A stretch of 64,000 bases of DNA from Mycobacterium sp. 852002-51961_SCH5331710 (GTDB lineage Bacteria > Actinomycetota > Actinomycetes > Mycobacteriales > Mycobacteriaceae), in the NCBI RefSeq assembly GCF_001665535.1, contig NZ_LZSQ01000086.1, positions 1 through 64,000 of the forward strand, in the 5' to 3' direction. The position numbers and the translations under genes are program-made. Under the pieces are notes generated by a model. That model did not search any database, was not told the origin of the DNA, and worked only from the letters and a program-made list of their open reading frames with translations. Shown here one piece after another: positions 29,730 through 38,900 of the stretch. Every line of letters starts with the position of its first letter. Position 1 is the stretch's first letter.

Positions 29730-30827
29730 CTAACCTCGAACTAGTTTCAGGTAGACGGCGGTCATCTCCAAGCGGACGGCGAGCATCGCCAGTTGTTGCT
29801 CCAGGCTGCCCGCCGCCGTCGACGCATCCGGTACCGCCGCTGCCTCCGGCAGTTCCGGTACGTCCTGCGCGCTGATCACGTCGACGTCGTCCATATCCGC
29901 CGCCCGGGCCGCGACGAACGACCGCTCCGCATCGGTGGTCAACACCAGCGTCCGCATCCGGCGCGGAAGCGGACCGTCGAGCTGTTCGTCGTGAAAGATC
30001 GACCGCTCCCGATCCGCGACCGACGCACCGGCTCTCAGCATCGCCAGCGCGTCTCCAAAGCCCACGGCGGCGACCACCCGTTGGGCGATGCGCAACAGAA
30101 TTGCCGCGCAGTGCCGAGCCAGCGTCAGCGACGCCGCGCTGTCGCCGGCCAGCACCACGTCGCGGTCCGACATCCGCTCGGCCAGCGTCTTGGCCGGGTT
30201 GGTGAACAGTTCGCGGTTCGCGCTGTTGCGAAGCGCCTCGGCGTCGAGTTCGTCGGCCAGCGCCTCGAGGTCGACGTGCATGGTCGGATCGACCACGGCC
30301 AGAGTCGCGAGGCCGGCGGCGAGGTAGCGCACGAATCCGAATTCGTCGGGCACCCACATCCGCGGCGCCAGCACCGCCGCCCTGCCCGCGGCGACGTCGC
30401 GCAGCGGCCCCTCGTACGGTGCGACGACCGCCACGCGGGCACCGCGCCGAACTCCGGTGGCGGCGGCGTTCACCAACGCGGGATCGCCAGGGTCGTCGCC
30501 GGCGACGACGAGGACGTCGAGCGGACCGATCCACGGCGGCACCTCTGCGGCGACGACGATGGGCGCGGCCACCGAAGCCCCCCAGCCCGACGCCAGTAGC
30601 GATCCCGCCGTCTCCGCGTTGCCACGCCCGGCAACCCAGATCACCGTGCGGGGCGCCCCGTCGGCGCGCAGCGATTCGAGTTCGCCCTCCGCGAGCGCGG
30701 CGGCGGTGGCGCGAACCTGGGCGCCGGCCATCGCGGCGGCGCGCAGCAGACCCTCGCGGTCGGCGCCGAGCAGGCCGTCGACGTCGTCGAGGTCGATGGT
30801 CGCGGCCGAGGACGGACCCGAAGTCAC
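29730..30827 (-). CDS. SIS-domain sugar-phosphate isomerase-like protein (Rv3256c/TobH-like)
   Basis: This 365-residue protein resembles the C-terminal part of phosphoglucose/phosphomannose isomerases and is annotated as TobH-like in relatives. It has a Rossmann-like SIS domain in its N-terminal half (VIWVAGRGNAETAGSLLASG) and no signal peptide. The GTG start at 30827 overlaps the manB stop by four bases, and manA follows, so a role in mannose-phosphate metabolism is reasonable but not shown. Confidence 0.8.
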   Translation of the reverse strand: MTSGPSSAATIDLDDVDGLLGADREGLLRAAAMAGAQVRATAAALAEGELESLRADGAPRTVIWVAGRGNAETAGSLLASGWGASVAAPIVVAAEVPPWIGPLDVLVVAGDDPGDPALVNAAATGVRRGARVAVVAPYEGPLRDVAAGRAAVLAPRMWVPDEFGFVRYLAAGLATLAVVDPTMHVDLEALADELDAEALRNSANRELFTNPAKTLAERMSDRDVVLAGDSAASLTLARHCAAILLRIAQRVVAAVGFGDALAMLRAGASVADRERSIFHDEQLDGPLPRRMRTLVLTTDAERSFVAARAADMDDVDVISAQDVPELPEAAAVPDASTAAGSLEQQLAMLAVRLEMTAVYLKLVRG

Positions 30828-32221
30828 GTCGCCGCCTCGGCATTCGACGGCACCCGCGCACGCACGGTGTCGGAGACCTCTCCGACGATCTCGTCGACCT
30901 CGTCGGTGCTGCGGGCTTCCACGTTGAGCCGGAGCAACGGCTCGGTGTTGGACATCCGCAAGTTGAACCATGTGCCCTCGCCCAGGTCGACGGTCACCCC
31001 GTCGAGGTGGTCGATCGAATGGATCCGGGTGCCGAACGCCTTGAGCACATCGTCCACACATCGCTCGGCGTCGGTGACCGTGAAGTTGATCTCGCCGGAC
31101 GCCTCGTAGCGCTGGTAGTCGGCCATCATGTCCGACAGCGGCCGGTCTTGTTCGCCGAGCGCGGCCAGCACGTGTAGCGCGGCGAGCATGCCGGAGTCGG
31201 CGCCCCAGAAGTCACGGAAGTAGTAATGCGCCGAATGCTCGCCACCGAAGATCGCTCCGGTGTCGGCCATCAACGCCTTGATATAGGAGTGGCCCACGCG
31301 GCTGCGCACGGGCGTACCGCCCCGCTCCGTCACCAGTTCGGGCACTGCCCGCGAGGTGATCAGGTTGTGAATCACCGTGGCGCCGATCTCTCTGCCGAGT
31401 TCCCGCGCGGCGACCAACGCGGTCACCGCTGACGGCGAGACCGGATGCCCCTTCTCGTCGACGACGAAACACCGGTCGGCGTCGCCGTCGAACGCCAGTC
31501 CGATGTCGGCGCCGGTCTGCACGACGTAGGACTGCAGATCGGTCAGGTTGGCCGGGTCCAGCGGGTTGGCTTCGTGGTTGGGGAAGGTGCCGTCGAGTTC
31601 GAAGTACAGCGGCGCCAGCGTGATCGGTGCGATCGGGCCCAGCACCGCGGGGGTGGTGTGGCCGGCCATGCCGTTGCCCGCATCGACGGCGACCTTGAGC
31701 GGACGCATGTCGGCCAGGCTCACCAGCGAGCGCAAGAACTCGCCGTAGTCGGCCAGCACATCGCGGTCGCTGAGCGTGCCGGGCGCGCCGTCGTAGCCGG
31801 GGACACCGGCGATCACCTCGTCGGCGATGGTCGACAGCCCGGTGTCCTTGCCCACCGGTTTGGCCCCGGCCCGGCAGAGCTTGATGCCGTTGTAGGCGGC
31901 CGGGTTGTGGCTGGCGGTGAACATCGCACCGGGGCACTCCAGCAGGCCCGACGCGAAGTACAACTGGTCGGTCGAGGCGAGGCCGATCCGCACCACGTCG
32001 AGGCCCTGCGCGGTCACCCCGTCGGCGAAGGCCGCCGCCAGTGCGGGCGAACTGGCTCGCATGTCGTAGCCGACGACCACCTGCGATGCGCCGTCGCGAA
32101 CGAGGCGTGCGAATGCGCCGCCCACGTCGGCGACGAACGACTCGTCGAGTTCGGTTCCGACCAGGCCGCGCACGTCATAGGCCTTGATGACGCGATGAAC
32201 CGCCGCGGCGGGCCGGGACAT
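30824..32221 (-). CDS. manB: Phosphomannomutase/phosphoglucomutase
   Basis: This 465-residue alpha-D-phosphohexomutase converts mannose-6-phosphate to mannose-1-phosphate. The phospho-serine is in TASHNPAAYNG (about S104), the metal loop is DGDADRCF, the sugar-binding loop is GGEHSAH and the phosphate-binding loop lies near the C-terminus. The ATG has GAGGAG upstream and a TAGGCT -10 on the minus strand at 32256-32261. It corresponds to Rv3257c. It is the first gene of the manB-SIS-manA unit. Confidence 0.95.
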   Translation of the reverse strand: MSRPAAAVHRVIKAYDVRGLVGTELDESFVADVGGAFARLVRDGASQVVVGYDMRASSPALAAAFADGVTAQGLDVVRIGLASTDQLYFASGLLECPGAMFTASHNPAAYNGIKLCRAGAKPVGKDTGLSTIADEVIAGVPGYDGAPGTLSDRDVLADYGEFLRSLVSLADMRPLKVAVDAGNGMAGHTTPAVLGPIAPITLAPLYFELDGTFPNHEANPLDPANLTDLQSYVVQTGADIGLAFDGDADRCFVVDEKGHPVSPSAVTALVAARELGREIGATVIHNLITSRAVPELVTERGGTPVRSRVGHSYIKALMADTGAIFGGEHSAHYYFRDFWGADSGMLAALHVLAALGEQDRPLSDMMADYQRYEASGEINFTVTDAERCVDDVLKAFGTRIHSIDHLDGVTVDLGEGTWFNLRMSNTEPLLRLNVEARSTDEVDEIVGEVSDTVRARVPSNAEAAT

Positions 32222-32287
32222 AGGACTCCTCGTGACACGGACAACTACTGGCGCCAGCCTAACCGTCCGGACAGACGTGCAGGCCGT

Positions 32288-32707
32288 CTAGTCCGTGGGG
32301 TCCGGCAGCACGCGCAGATGGCCTCGGCGACGGCCGTTGGACTCCGGTCGCCGGGCGGGCGGCGCCATCAGCGAACCGCCCGGGGTTCCGGTGACGGGAT
32401 CGGAGAACCCGGTTGCCACCCGGTTGATGGGCGGAGCGACGTCGCGCCCCTCACGGACCGCATCCGCGAGCGCGACGAGGTCGTCTTCGTCGGGGTGAGA
32501 AGGCAGCGGGCCGGCGTGACGCACCAATTCCCAGCCGCGAGGGGCGGTAACGCGGCCGGCGTGCACGACACACAGGTCCCATGAGTGCGGTTCGGCCACC
32601 GTCGCGAGGGGACCGACGACCGCAGTGGAGTCGGCGTAGACGAATGTCAGCGTCGCGACCGCATAGTGCGGACACCCGGGCCGGCAACAGCGACGGGGAA
32701 CGTTCAC
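32288..32707 (-). CDS. DUF3499 family protein
   Basis: This 139-residue protein has cysteines near the N-terminus (RRCCRPGCPHYA) and another in DLCVVHAGR that together could bind a metal, and a proline/arginine-rich tail. It matches the actinobacterial DUF3499 family and Rv3258c; the function is unknown. The GTG start is six bases from a minus-strand TAGCCT hexamer (plus coordinates 32714-32719), a leaderless arrangement. It precedes manB after a 66-bp gap. Confidence 0.85.
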   Translation of the reverse strand: MNVPRRCCRPGCPHYAVATLTFVYADSTAVVGPLATVAEPHSWDLCVVHAGRVTAPRGWELVRHAGPLPSHPDEDDLVALADAVREGRDVAPPINRVATGFSDPVTGTPGGSLMAPPARRPESNGRRRGHLRVLPDPTD

Positions 32708-32822
32708 AGCGGAAGGCTATCGTGGCCGCACTCCGCTTGCCGCCGGACACGCGCAGCCTGCGGACGGCCGATCTCGAACCGTTACGATCCAGTTCATCCC
32801 GCACGAAAGGAGCACCCCAGCG

Positions 32823-33287
32823 GTGGCCAAGCGTGGACACCTGCGCTCGCGCCGGGGCCGCGAGATGCGCGGGCCGTTACTCCCCCCGACGGTGCCGGGC
32901 TGGCGCAGTCGCGCCGAGAGGTTCGACATGGCAGTGCTGGAGGCCTACGAGGCGATCGAGCGGCGTTGGCAGGACCGGCTCACGGCGCTGGATGTGGCGG
33001 TCGACGAGATCCCGCGCATCGCACCGAAGGATCCCGACAGTGTGCAGTGGCCGCCGGAGGTGATCGCCGACGGGCCGATCGCGCTGGCCCGGCTGATCCC
33101 GGCGGGCGTGGACGTCAGGGGGAACGCCACACGCGCGCGAATTGTGCTGTTCCGCAAACCGATCGAGCGGCGGGCCAAGGATTCCGTCGAACTCGAAGAG
33201 CTTCTGCATGAAATCCTGGTGGCTCAGGTCGCCACCTTTCTGGGCGTCGAGCCCTCCGTCATCGATCCGACGATCGACGACGATTGA
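32823..33287 (+). CDS. Metallopeptidase-family (zincin-like) protein with incomplete HExxH
   Basis: This 154-residue protein belongs to the small zincin-like DUF1025 group (Rv3259-like). The region that should hold HExxH reads HEILV at residues 129-133, so the second metal-binding histidine is absent and no compensating histidine is obvious. It may have lost protease activity or use other ligands. The GTG has AAAGGAG about ten bases upstream. It ends 9 bp from the convergent whiB2 gene. Confidence 0.8.
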   Translation: MAKRGHLRSRRGREMRGPLLPPTVPGWRSRAERFDMAVLEAYEAIERRWQDRLTALDVAVDEIPRIAPKDPDSVQWPPEVIADGPIALARLIPAGVDVRGNATRARIVLFRKPIERRAKDSVELEELLHEILVAQVATFLGVEPSVIDPTIDDD

Positions 33288-33296
33288 CCCCGCGGC

Positions 33297-33692
33297 TCAG
33301 ATGATTCCGCGCTTGAGGCGGCGGCGCTCGCGCTCGGACAGCCCGCCCCAGATGCCGAAGCGCTCGTCATGCGCCAGGGCGTACTCCAGGCACGCGTCGC
33401 GCACCTCGCAGCCCTGGCAGATCCGCTTGGCTTCGCGCGTCGAGCCACCCTTCTCCGGGAAGAACGCCTCCGGGTCGGTTTGAGCGCACAGCGCCTTCTC
33501 CTGCCAGAGCTCATCCTCGGGTGTCAGTGCCGGCGCCACATCGATCGGATCGGGCACCAGACTTAACTGCGGACGCCGAGGCGTCTCAACCGGTGCCGGT
33601 TCCGAATGGGCGTGCGGCGCGCTGTCTACTGAGCCGAAGACTCGGGCGTCGAACCGAGCCAAACGATCGAAATCGCTGTACTCAAAAGACAT
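33297..33692 (-). CDS. whiB2: WhiB-family iron-sulfur regulator WhiB2 (WhmD)
   Basis: This 131-residue WhiB protein is the septation-associated regulator essential in M. smegmatis. The four cluster cysteines are at residues 69, 92, 95 and 101, followed by the beta-turn GIWGG (113-117) and the basic C-terminal DNA-binding tail. The ATG at 33692 has GAGGAGG at six to seven bases. A 314-bp divergent region with fbiA lies upstream and probably holds its promoter. Confidence 0.95.
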   Translation of the reverse strand: MSFEYSDFDRLARFDARVFGSVDSAPHAHSEPAPVETPRRPQLSLVPDPIDVAPALTPEDELWQEKALCAQTDPEAFFPEKGGSTREAKRICQGCEVRDACLEYALAHDERFGIWGGLSERERRRLKRGII

Positions 33693-34006
33693 CTTCCGCC
33701 TCCTCACCTGGTCTCGTTGATCCCCTATGAGCGCCCCACGAATCTGTAGGACACTTCCAATTCGAACAAGTGATCGAATCTCGGTCTGCGGCACCGGAAC
33801 CGGATGGCCTACCGGGAAATGACACTGGTGTGATTACACACGCGTCAGCTGCCCTGGTCAAGCTCTAGAACAGGAATTCATACCATTCCGTGATCGAATT
33901 ACGGCGAGTCGTGACCTCGGCGTGTCCATCACACCCGAATCCATCGCCGTTCCGGGCCGACTCCTGCCCGTACCCAATCCGATTGGACGGCCTACGCTCG
34001 GTCGAT
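33693..34006. promoter_or_regulatory. Divergent whiB2-fbiA control region
   Basis: No gene is seen in these 314 bp. The region contains the palindrome GTGTGATTACACAC at 33828-33841 and a TACGCT -10 hexamer (33993-33998) eight bases before the fbiA GTG. AT content is higher than in neighbouring genes. The palindrome is a candidate operator for whiB2. Confidence 0.5.
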
Positions 34007-35026
34007 GTGAAGGTCACGGTACTGGTCGGCGGCGTCGGTGGCGCCCGGTTCCTGCTTGGCGTGCAACAGCTCTTGGGCCTCGGTCAGTTCGGCGGCGCGA
34101 AAGGTGCTGCTGGGACTGATGATACTGCTGAGCATGAACTGACTGCAGTGGTCAATGTGGGCGATGACGCGTGGATGTTCGGCGTGCGGATCTGTCCGGA
34201 CCTCGACACGTGCATGTACACCCTCGGCGGCGGTATCGACCCCGAGCGCGGCTGGGGGCATCGCAACGAAACCTGGCATGCCAAGGAGGAACTCGCGGCC
34301 TACGGAGTACAGCCGGACTGGTTCGGGCTCGGCGACCGGGATCTGGCGACGCATCTGGTGCGCAGCCAGATGCTGCGTGCCGGTTATCCGCTGTCGCAAG
34401 TGACCGAGGCGCTGTGCACGCGATGGGCGCCGGGGGCCACGCTGCTGCCCGCCAGTGACGACCGCAGCGAAACCCACGTCGTCATCACCGATCCCGGACC
34501 CGGCGAGTACGCCGGCGAGAAACGCGCGATCCACTTCCAGGAGTGGTGGGTGCGCTATCGCGCGAAAGTGCCCACCCACAGCTTCGCTTTCGTCGGCGCC
34601 GACAAGGCCACCGCGGGGCCCGGCGTCGCGGAGGCGATCGAATCCGCCGATGTCGTCCTGATCGCACCGTCGAACCCGGTGGTGAGCATCGGCGCGATCC
34701 TCGCGGTGTCCGGTATCCGAGGCGCACTGCGCTCGACCCCGGCGCCCGTCATCGGCTACTCCCCCATCATCGGCGGAAAGCCGTTGCGGGGCATGGCCGA
34801 CGAATGCCTGTCGGTGATCGGCGTGCCGAGCACCTCCGAAGCCGTCGGCAGACACTACGGCGCCCGCTCCGGGGTCGGCATCCTCGATGGCTGGTTGGTG
34901 CACGAGGGCGATCACGCCGACATCGACGGGGTTGACGTCCGAGCGGTGCCGCTTCTGATGACCGATCCCGGCGCTACCGGCGAAATGGTCCTTGCGGGAA
35001 TGGATCTGGCGGGCGTGAAACCATGA
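34007..35026 (+). CDS. fbiA: 2-phospho-L-lactate (phosphoenolpyruvyl) transferase FbiA
   Basis: This 339-residue CofD-family enzyme transfers the phospho-lactyl/phosphoenolpyruvyl group onto the deazaflavin Fo in coenzyme F420 synthesis. The N-terminal nucleotide loop [14 protein letters not shown] and the central [10 protein letters not shown] segment are family features. The GTG at 34007 matches the known protein length and has a TACGCT -10 hexamer eight bases upstream (leaderless pattern). Its stop overlaps the fbiB start. Confidence 0.95.
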   Translation: MKVTVLVGGVGGARFLLGVQQLLGLGQFGGAKGAAGTDDTAEHELTAVVNVGDDAWMFGVRICPDLDTCMYTLGGGIDPERGWGHRNETWHAKEELAAYGVQPDWFGLGDRDLATHLVRSQMLRAGYPLSQVTEALCTRWAPGATLLPASDDRSETHVVITDPGPGEYAGEKRAIHFQEWWVRYRAKVPTHSFAFVGADKATAGPGVAEAIESADVVLIAPSNPVVSIGAILAVSGIRGALRSTPAPVIGYSPIIGGKPLRGMADECLSVIGVPSTSEAVGRHYGARSGVGILDGWLVHEGDHADIDGVDVRAVPLLMTDPGATGEMVLAGMDLAGVKP

Positions 35027-36384
35027 CCGAACCTTCGCGCGGTGACCACGGCACCGCCGCCTCGGTGGAGCTGCTGCCGGTCTCGGGGTTACCCGAGTTC
35101 CGTCCCGGTGACGATCTCGCGGCGTCGATCGCCGCGGCCGCACCGTGGCTGCGCGACCACGACATCCTCGTGGTCACCAGCAAGGTGATGTCGAAATGTG
35201 AGGGCCGCATCGTGGATGCGCCGATGGATCCCGAACAACGCGACGTGCTGCGGCGCAAGCTGATCGATGCCGAGGCGGTGCGCGTGTTGGCACGCAAGGG
35301 CCGCACCTTGATCACCGAGAACGCGATCGGTCTCGTTCAGGCGGCGGCAGGTGTCGACGGCTCGAACGTCGACTCCGCGGAACTCGCGCTGCTGCCGGTC
35401 GATCCCGACGCCAGCGCGGCGGCGCTGCAGTCGGCGTTGCGCGAACGGCTGGGCGTGACGGTCGGTGTCGTCGTCACCGACACGATGGGCCGCGCTTGGC
35501 GCAACGGGCAGACCGACGTGGCCATCGGCGCCGCCGGTTTGACCGTGTTGCACGGGTACGGCGGTTCGGTCGACCGGCACGGAAACGAACTGATCGTCAC
35601 CGAGATCGCCGTCGCCGACGAGATCGCCGCGGCCGCGGATCTGGTGAAGGGCAAGCTGACCGGAATCCCGGTCGCGGTGGTGCGTGGGCTGCGGCTGCCC
35701 GACGACGGTTCCACCGCGCGCCGTCTGGTGCGGGCGGGCGAGGAAGACCTGTTCTGGCTCGGCACCGAGGAGGCCATCGCGCTGGGCCGCAGCCAGGCGC
35801 AGCTGCTGCGCCGGTCGATACGCCGGTTCTCGGCCGAGCCGGTCGCACCGGAACTCGTCGAATCCGCTGTCGGCGAAGCGCTCACCGCGCCGGCTCCCCA
35901 CCACACGAGGCCGGTGCGGTTCGTGTGGTTACAGGACGGCACCCGACGCTCGGCATTGCTGGACCGGATGAAGGACAAGTGGCGCGCCGACCTCACGGCC
36001 GACGGGCGCCCCGCCGATGCCGTGGAACGCCGCGTCGACCGCGGCCGGATCCTCTACGACGCACCGGAAGTCGTCATCCCGTTCCTGGTGCCCGACGGTG
36101 CGCACAGCTATCCGGACGCCGACCGCACCGCCGCCGAACACACGATGTTCACCGTCGCGGTCGGCGCCGCGGTGCAGGCGCTGCTGGTGGCGTTGGCCGT
36201 CCGCGGCGTCGGCAGCTGCTGGATCGGGTCGACGATCTTCGCCGCCGACATCGTCCGTCAGGAACTCGATCTGCCCGACGATTGGGAACCGTTGGGCGCG
36301 ATCGCGATCGGCTACCCAGAGGATGAAACACCGCCCGGCCCGCGCACTCCCGTGCCGACTGACGGACTGTTGGTGCGCAAGTGA
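35023..36384 (+). CDS. fbiB: Coenzyme F420:L-glutamate ligase FbiB
   Basis: This 453-residue two-domain protein adds the poly-glutamate tail to F420-0. The N-terminal CofE-type ligase domain (about 15-245) holds [10 protein letters not shown] and [14 protein letters not shown]; the C-terminal FMN-binding nitroreductase-like domain (about 255-450) is the second half found in mycobacterial FbiB and reduces dehydro-F420. The ATG overlaps fbiA by four bases, and its own stop overlaps the Nudix gene. Confidence 0.95.
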   Translation: MTEPSRGDHGTAASVELLPVSGLPEFRPGDDLAASIAAAAPWLRDHDILVVTSKVMSKCEGRIVDAPMDPEQRDVLRRKLIDAEAVRVLARKGRTLITENAIGLVQAAAGVDGSNVDSAELALLPVDPDASAAALQSALRERLGVTVGVVVTDTMGRAWRNGQTDVAIGAAGLTVLHGYGGSVDRHGNELIVTEIAVADEIAAAADLVKGKLTGIPVAVVRGLRLPDDGSTARRLVRAGEEDLFWLGTEEAIALGRSQAQLLRRSIRRFSAEPVAPELVESAVGEALTAPAPHHTRPVRFVWLQDGTRRSALLDRMKDKWRADLTADGRPADAVERRVDRGRILYDAPEVVIPFLVPDGAHSYPDADRTAAEHTMFTVAVGAAVQALLVALAVRGVGSCWIGSTIFAADIVRQELDLPDDWEPLGAIAIGYPEDETPPGPRTPVPTDGLLVRK

Positions 36385-36917
36385 GCCTGCACGCTTCGGC
36401 CGTCGAAACGCTGATCCGTTGGCAGGCACCGGACCCCGCACAGGACACTTTGCGACATGCGGTGCTGGCATTCCTGGCCGCCCGCGCCGACGGCTGTCTT
36501 CGCGAGTGCGCACCCGGTCACGTGACCGGATCGGCGCTGGTGCTCGACCACACAGGCACACGGGCGCTGCTGACCCTGCATCCGAGGTTCGGACGGTGGC
36601 TGCAACTCGGCGGGCATTGTGAGCCAACCGATTCCGACGTCGTCGCCGCCGCCTTGCGGGAGGCCACCGAGGAGTCCGGCATCGAGGGCCTCACGATCGA
36701 CCCGGTGATGGCCGCGCTGCACGTACATCCCGTCACGTGCTCGCTGGGGGTGCCGACCCGCCACCTCGACATGCAGTTCATCGTGCGCGCCCCCGCCGAC
36801 GCCGAGATCGTGGTCAGCGACGAGTCTTTGGACTTGCGGTGGTGGCCGCTGGACGCACTGCCGGAGGATTGCGATTTCGGCCTCACCCAGTTGGCCGCGG
36901 CCGCGCGCAATCGGTGA
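36381..36917 (+). CDS. NUDIX hydrolase coupled to fbiB
   Basis: This 178-residue protein has a Nudix box running from [10 protein letters not shown] to [10 protein letters not shown], the hydrolase signature for nucleoside-diphosphate-linked substrates. The segment before the box ([11 protein letters not shown]) and the following HVHPVTC are typical of an actinobacterial subgroup. The GTG overlaps the fbiB stop by four bases, so it is part of the F420 operon; the substrate is not known. It ends 4 bp from the convergent manC stop. Confidence 0.85.
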   Translation: MSLHASAVETLIRWQAPDPAQDTLRHAVLAFLAARADGCLRECAPGHVTGSALVLDHTGTRALLTLHPRFGRWLQLGGHCEPTDSDVVAAALREATEESGIEGLTIDPVMAALHVHPVTCSLGVPTRHLDMQFIVRAPADAEIVVSDESLDLRWWPLDALPEDCDFGLTQLAAAARNR

Positions 36918-36921
36918 ACCG

Positions 36922-37998
36922 CTAAACGTCGGTCGAGAACCGGATTCCGCCGTCGGGGATCGTCACTCCCGGCCACACACGCGCGCCGCGCAGCAGTTCG
37001 CACCGCGCACCGATGTCGGCGCCGTCGCCGATCACGCCGTCGCGGATCAGCGCGCGTGGACCGATGCGGGCCCCGAACCCGATGATCGAGCGTTCGATCA
37101 CCGCCCCGGCGCCCACCCGCGCGCCGTCGAAGATCACCGCGCCGTCCAGCCTTGCGCCCCCGGCGATTTCGGCGCCGCGACCGACCACGGTGCCGCCGAT
37201 CAGTAGCGCACCCGGCGCGACGCCGGCGCCGTCGTGCACCAGTTTCTCGCCGCTATGCCCACCGAGCGCGGGTGACGGCGCGATACCGCGCACCAGATCG
37301 GCTGAGCCGCGCACGAAGTCCTCCGGTGTGCCCATGTCACGCCAGTAGGTGGAGTCGACGTAACCGCACACCCGAAGCCCGTCCGAGAGCAGACCCGGGA
37401 ACACCTCGCGTTCGACCGAGAGCGCGCGGCCCTTGGGTATGCGGTCGATGACCTCGCGCTTGAACACATAACAGCCGGCGTTGATCTGATCGGTGGGCGG
37501 GTCCTGGGTCTTCTCCAGGAACGCGGTCACCATGCCGTCGGAGTCGGTTGGCACACAACCGAACGCCCGAGGGTCGCCCACGCGCACCAGGTGCAGCGTC
37601 ACGTCGGCGGCGTTGTTCTCGTGGCGGTCCAGCAGCGCGCGCAGGTCGGCACCGGACAATACGTCGCCGTTGAACACCAACGCGGTGTCGTGGCGCAGCT
37701 TGCCTGTGACGTTGGCGATACCGCCGCCGGTGCCCAGCGGTTCGGTCTCGACCACGTACTCGATCTGCAGCCCGAACTTCGACCCGTCGCCGAACTCCGA
37801 CTCGAACACCGCGGCCTTGTACGACGTGCCGAGCACGACGTGTTCGATGCCGGCCTCGGCGATGCGCGAGAGCAGGTGCGTCAGGAACGGCAGGCCGGCC
37901 GTGGGCAGCATCGGCTTGGGTGCGGACAGGGTCAACGGCCGAAGCCGGGTCCCCAGACCGCCGACGAGGATGACGGCGTCCACTTGTGCAGGATTCAC
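36922..37998 (-). CDS. manC: Mannose-1-phosphate guanylyltransferase
   Basis: This 358-residue nucleotidyltransferase makes GDP-mannose from mannose-1-phosphate and GTP. The signature GGLGTRLRPLT is at residues 13-23, and a left-handed beta-helix of hexapeptide repeats occupies the last third. It is named manB in M. tuberculosis (Rv3264c); I use manC to separate it from the mutase. The GTG start at 37998 overlaps the wbbL stop by four bases; a much longer upstream extension exists in frame but it belongs to sequence already coding for wbbL. Confidence 0.92.
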   Translation of the reverse strand: MNPAQVDAVILVGGLGTRLRPLTLSAPKPMLPTAGLPFLTHLLSRIAEAGIEHVVLGTSYKAAVFESEFGDGSKFGLQIEYVVETEPLGTGGGIANVTGKLRHDTALVFNGDVLSGADLRALLDRHENNAADVTLHLVRVGDPRAFGCVPTDSDGMVTAFLEKTQDPPTDQINAGCYVFKREVIDRIPKGRALSVEREVFPGLLSDGLRVCGYVDSTYWRDMGTPEDFVRGSADLVRGIAPSPALGGHSGEKLVHDGAGVAPGALLIGGTVVGRGAEIAGGARLDGAVIFDGARVGAGAVIERSIIGFGARIGPRALIRDGVIGDGADIGARCELLRGARVWPGVTIPDGGIRFSTDV

Positions 37999-38882
37999 TT
38001 GCGCCGTCCTTTCACCCCTCTGCGACGTGAGTTGCGGACCACCAGGCCCGCGCGCGCGGCGAGCGAACTCCGGATCGTCCACCGCAGCGGACCCTGCCAC
38101 CACCGGGGGTACCGATCCGCGAGGAAAGTGTAGGTGCTGGTGTGATGGGCGGCCAAGTTGCGCGCGGGGTCCTTGCCGGTCGCGTGACCCTTCGCGTGCA
38201 AAACCTCGGCCGACGGGACGTACACGTTCTGCCAGCCGGCCCGCGACAGCCGATCTCCGAGGTCGACGTCCTCCATGTACATGAAGTAGCGCTCGTCGAA
38301 GCCGGAGATCTCCTCGTACGCCGACCGGCGCAGCAACAGACACGATCCCGACAGCCAGCCGACCGGGCGTTCGCTGGGCTCCTGACGCTCTTGGCGGTAC
38401 TCGGCTGTCCACGGGTTCGACTTCCAGAACGGCCCCACCACCGCGTGCATGCCACCGCGCACCAGGCTCGGCTGGTGGCGCGCCGAGGGATACACCGAAC
38501 CGTCGGGGTCGCGGATCAGCGGCCCCAGCGATCCCGCGTGCGGCCACCGGCCGGCGGCTTCGAGCATGATGTCGATGCTGCGCGGGCCCCACTGCACGTC
38601 AGGGTTGGCCACCACGAAGAAGTCGTTGTTGTCGGAGTCCTTCACGTACTCGGCGACGGCGCGGTTGATCGCGCTGCCGTAGCCGAGATTGCCGCTCATG
38701 CGCAGTAATCGGGCGTTGGGATAGCGCGCGAGCGCCTCTTCGGGCGCACCGTCGGTCGAACCGTTGTCGGCCATAACCACGGTCACCGGCCGGTCCGTAG
38801 CGTGCGACAGCGAGGCCAGGAACCGGTCGAGGTGCGGGCCGGGTGAGAACGTCACTGTGACGACGATCAACTCGTCACTCAT
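37995..38882 (-). CDS. wbbL: Rhamnosyltransferase WbbL (decaprenyl-PP-GlcNAc rhamnosyltransferase)
   Basis: This 295-residue GT2-family enzyme adds rhamnose to decaprenyl-diphosphate-GlcNAc, forming the linker between arabinogalactan and peptidoglycan. The N-terminal GT-A fold shows MADNGSTDG and ANPDVQW (the metal-binding DxD region), and the SGSCLLLRR and YMEDVDLGDRL segments follow. The C-terminus is basic. It lies between rmlD (18-bp gap) and manC (overlap), so dTDP-rhamnose synthesis and use are encoded together. Confidence 0.94.
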   Translation of the reverse strand: MSDELIVVTVTFSPGPHLDRFLASLSHATDRPVTVVMADNGSTDGAPEEALARYPNARLLRMSGNLGYGSAINRAVAEYVKDSDNNDFFVVANPDVQWGPRSIDIMLEAAGRWPHAGSLGPLIRDPDGSVYPSARHQPSLVRGGMHAVVGPFWKSNPWTAEYRQERQEPSERPVGWLSGSCLLLRRSAYEEISGFDERYFMYMEDVDLGDRLSRAGWQNVYVPSAEVLHAKGHATGKDPARNLAAHHTSTYTFLADRYPRWWQGPLRWTIRSSLAARAGLVVRNSRRRGVKGRRK

Positions 38883-38900
38883 GCGGCACCGGTTCCGAAC

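Noticed and set aside
37999..38592. N-terminal extension of manC to 556 codons
   Set aside because: The extension reads the wbbL region in another frame; the GTG at 37998 overlapping the wbbL stop gives the normal length.
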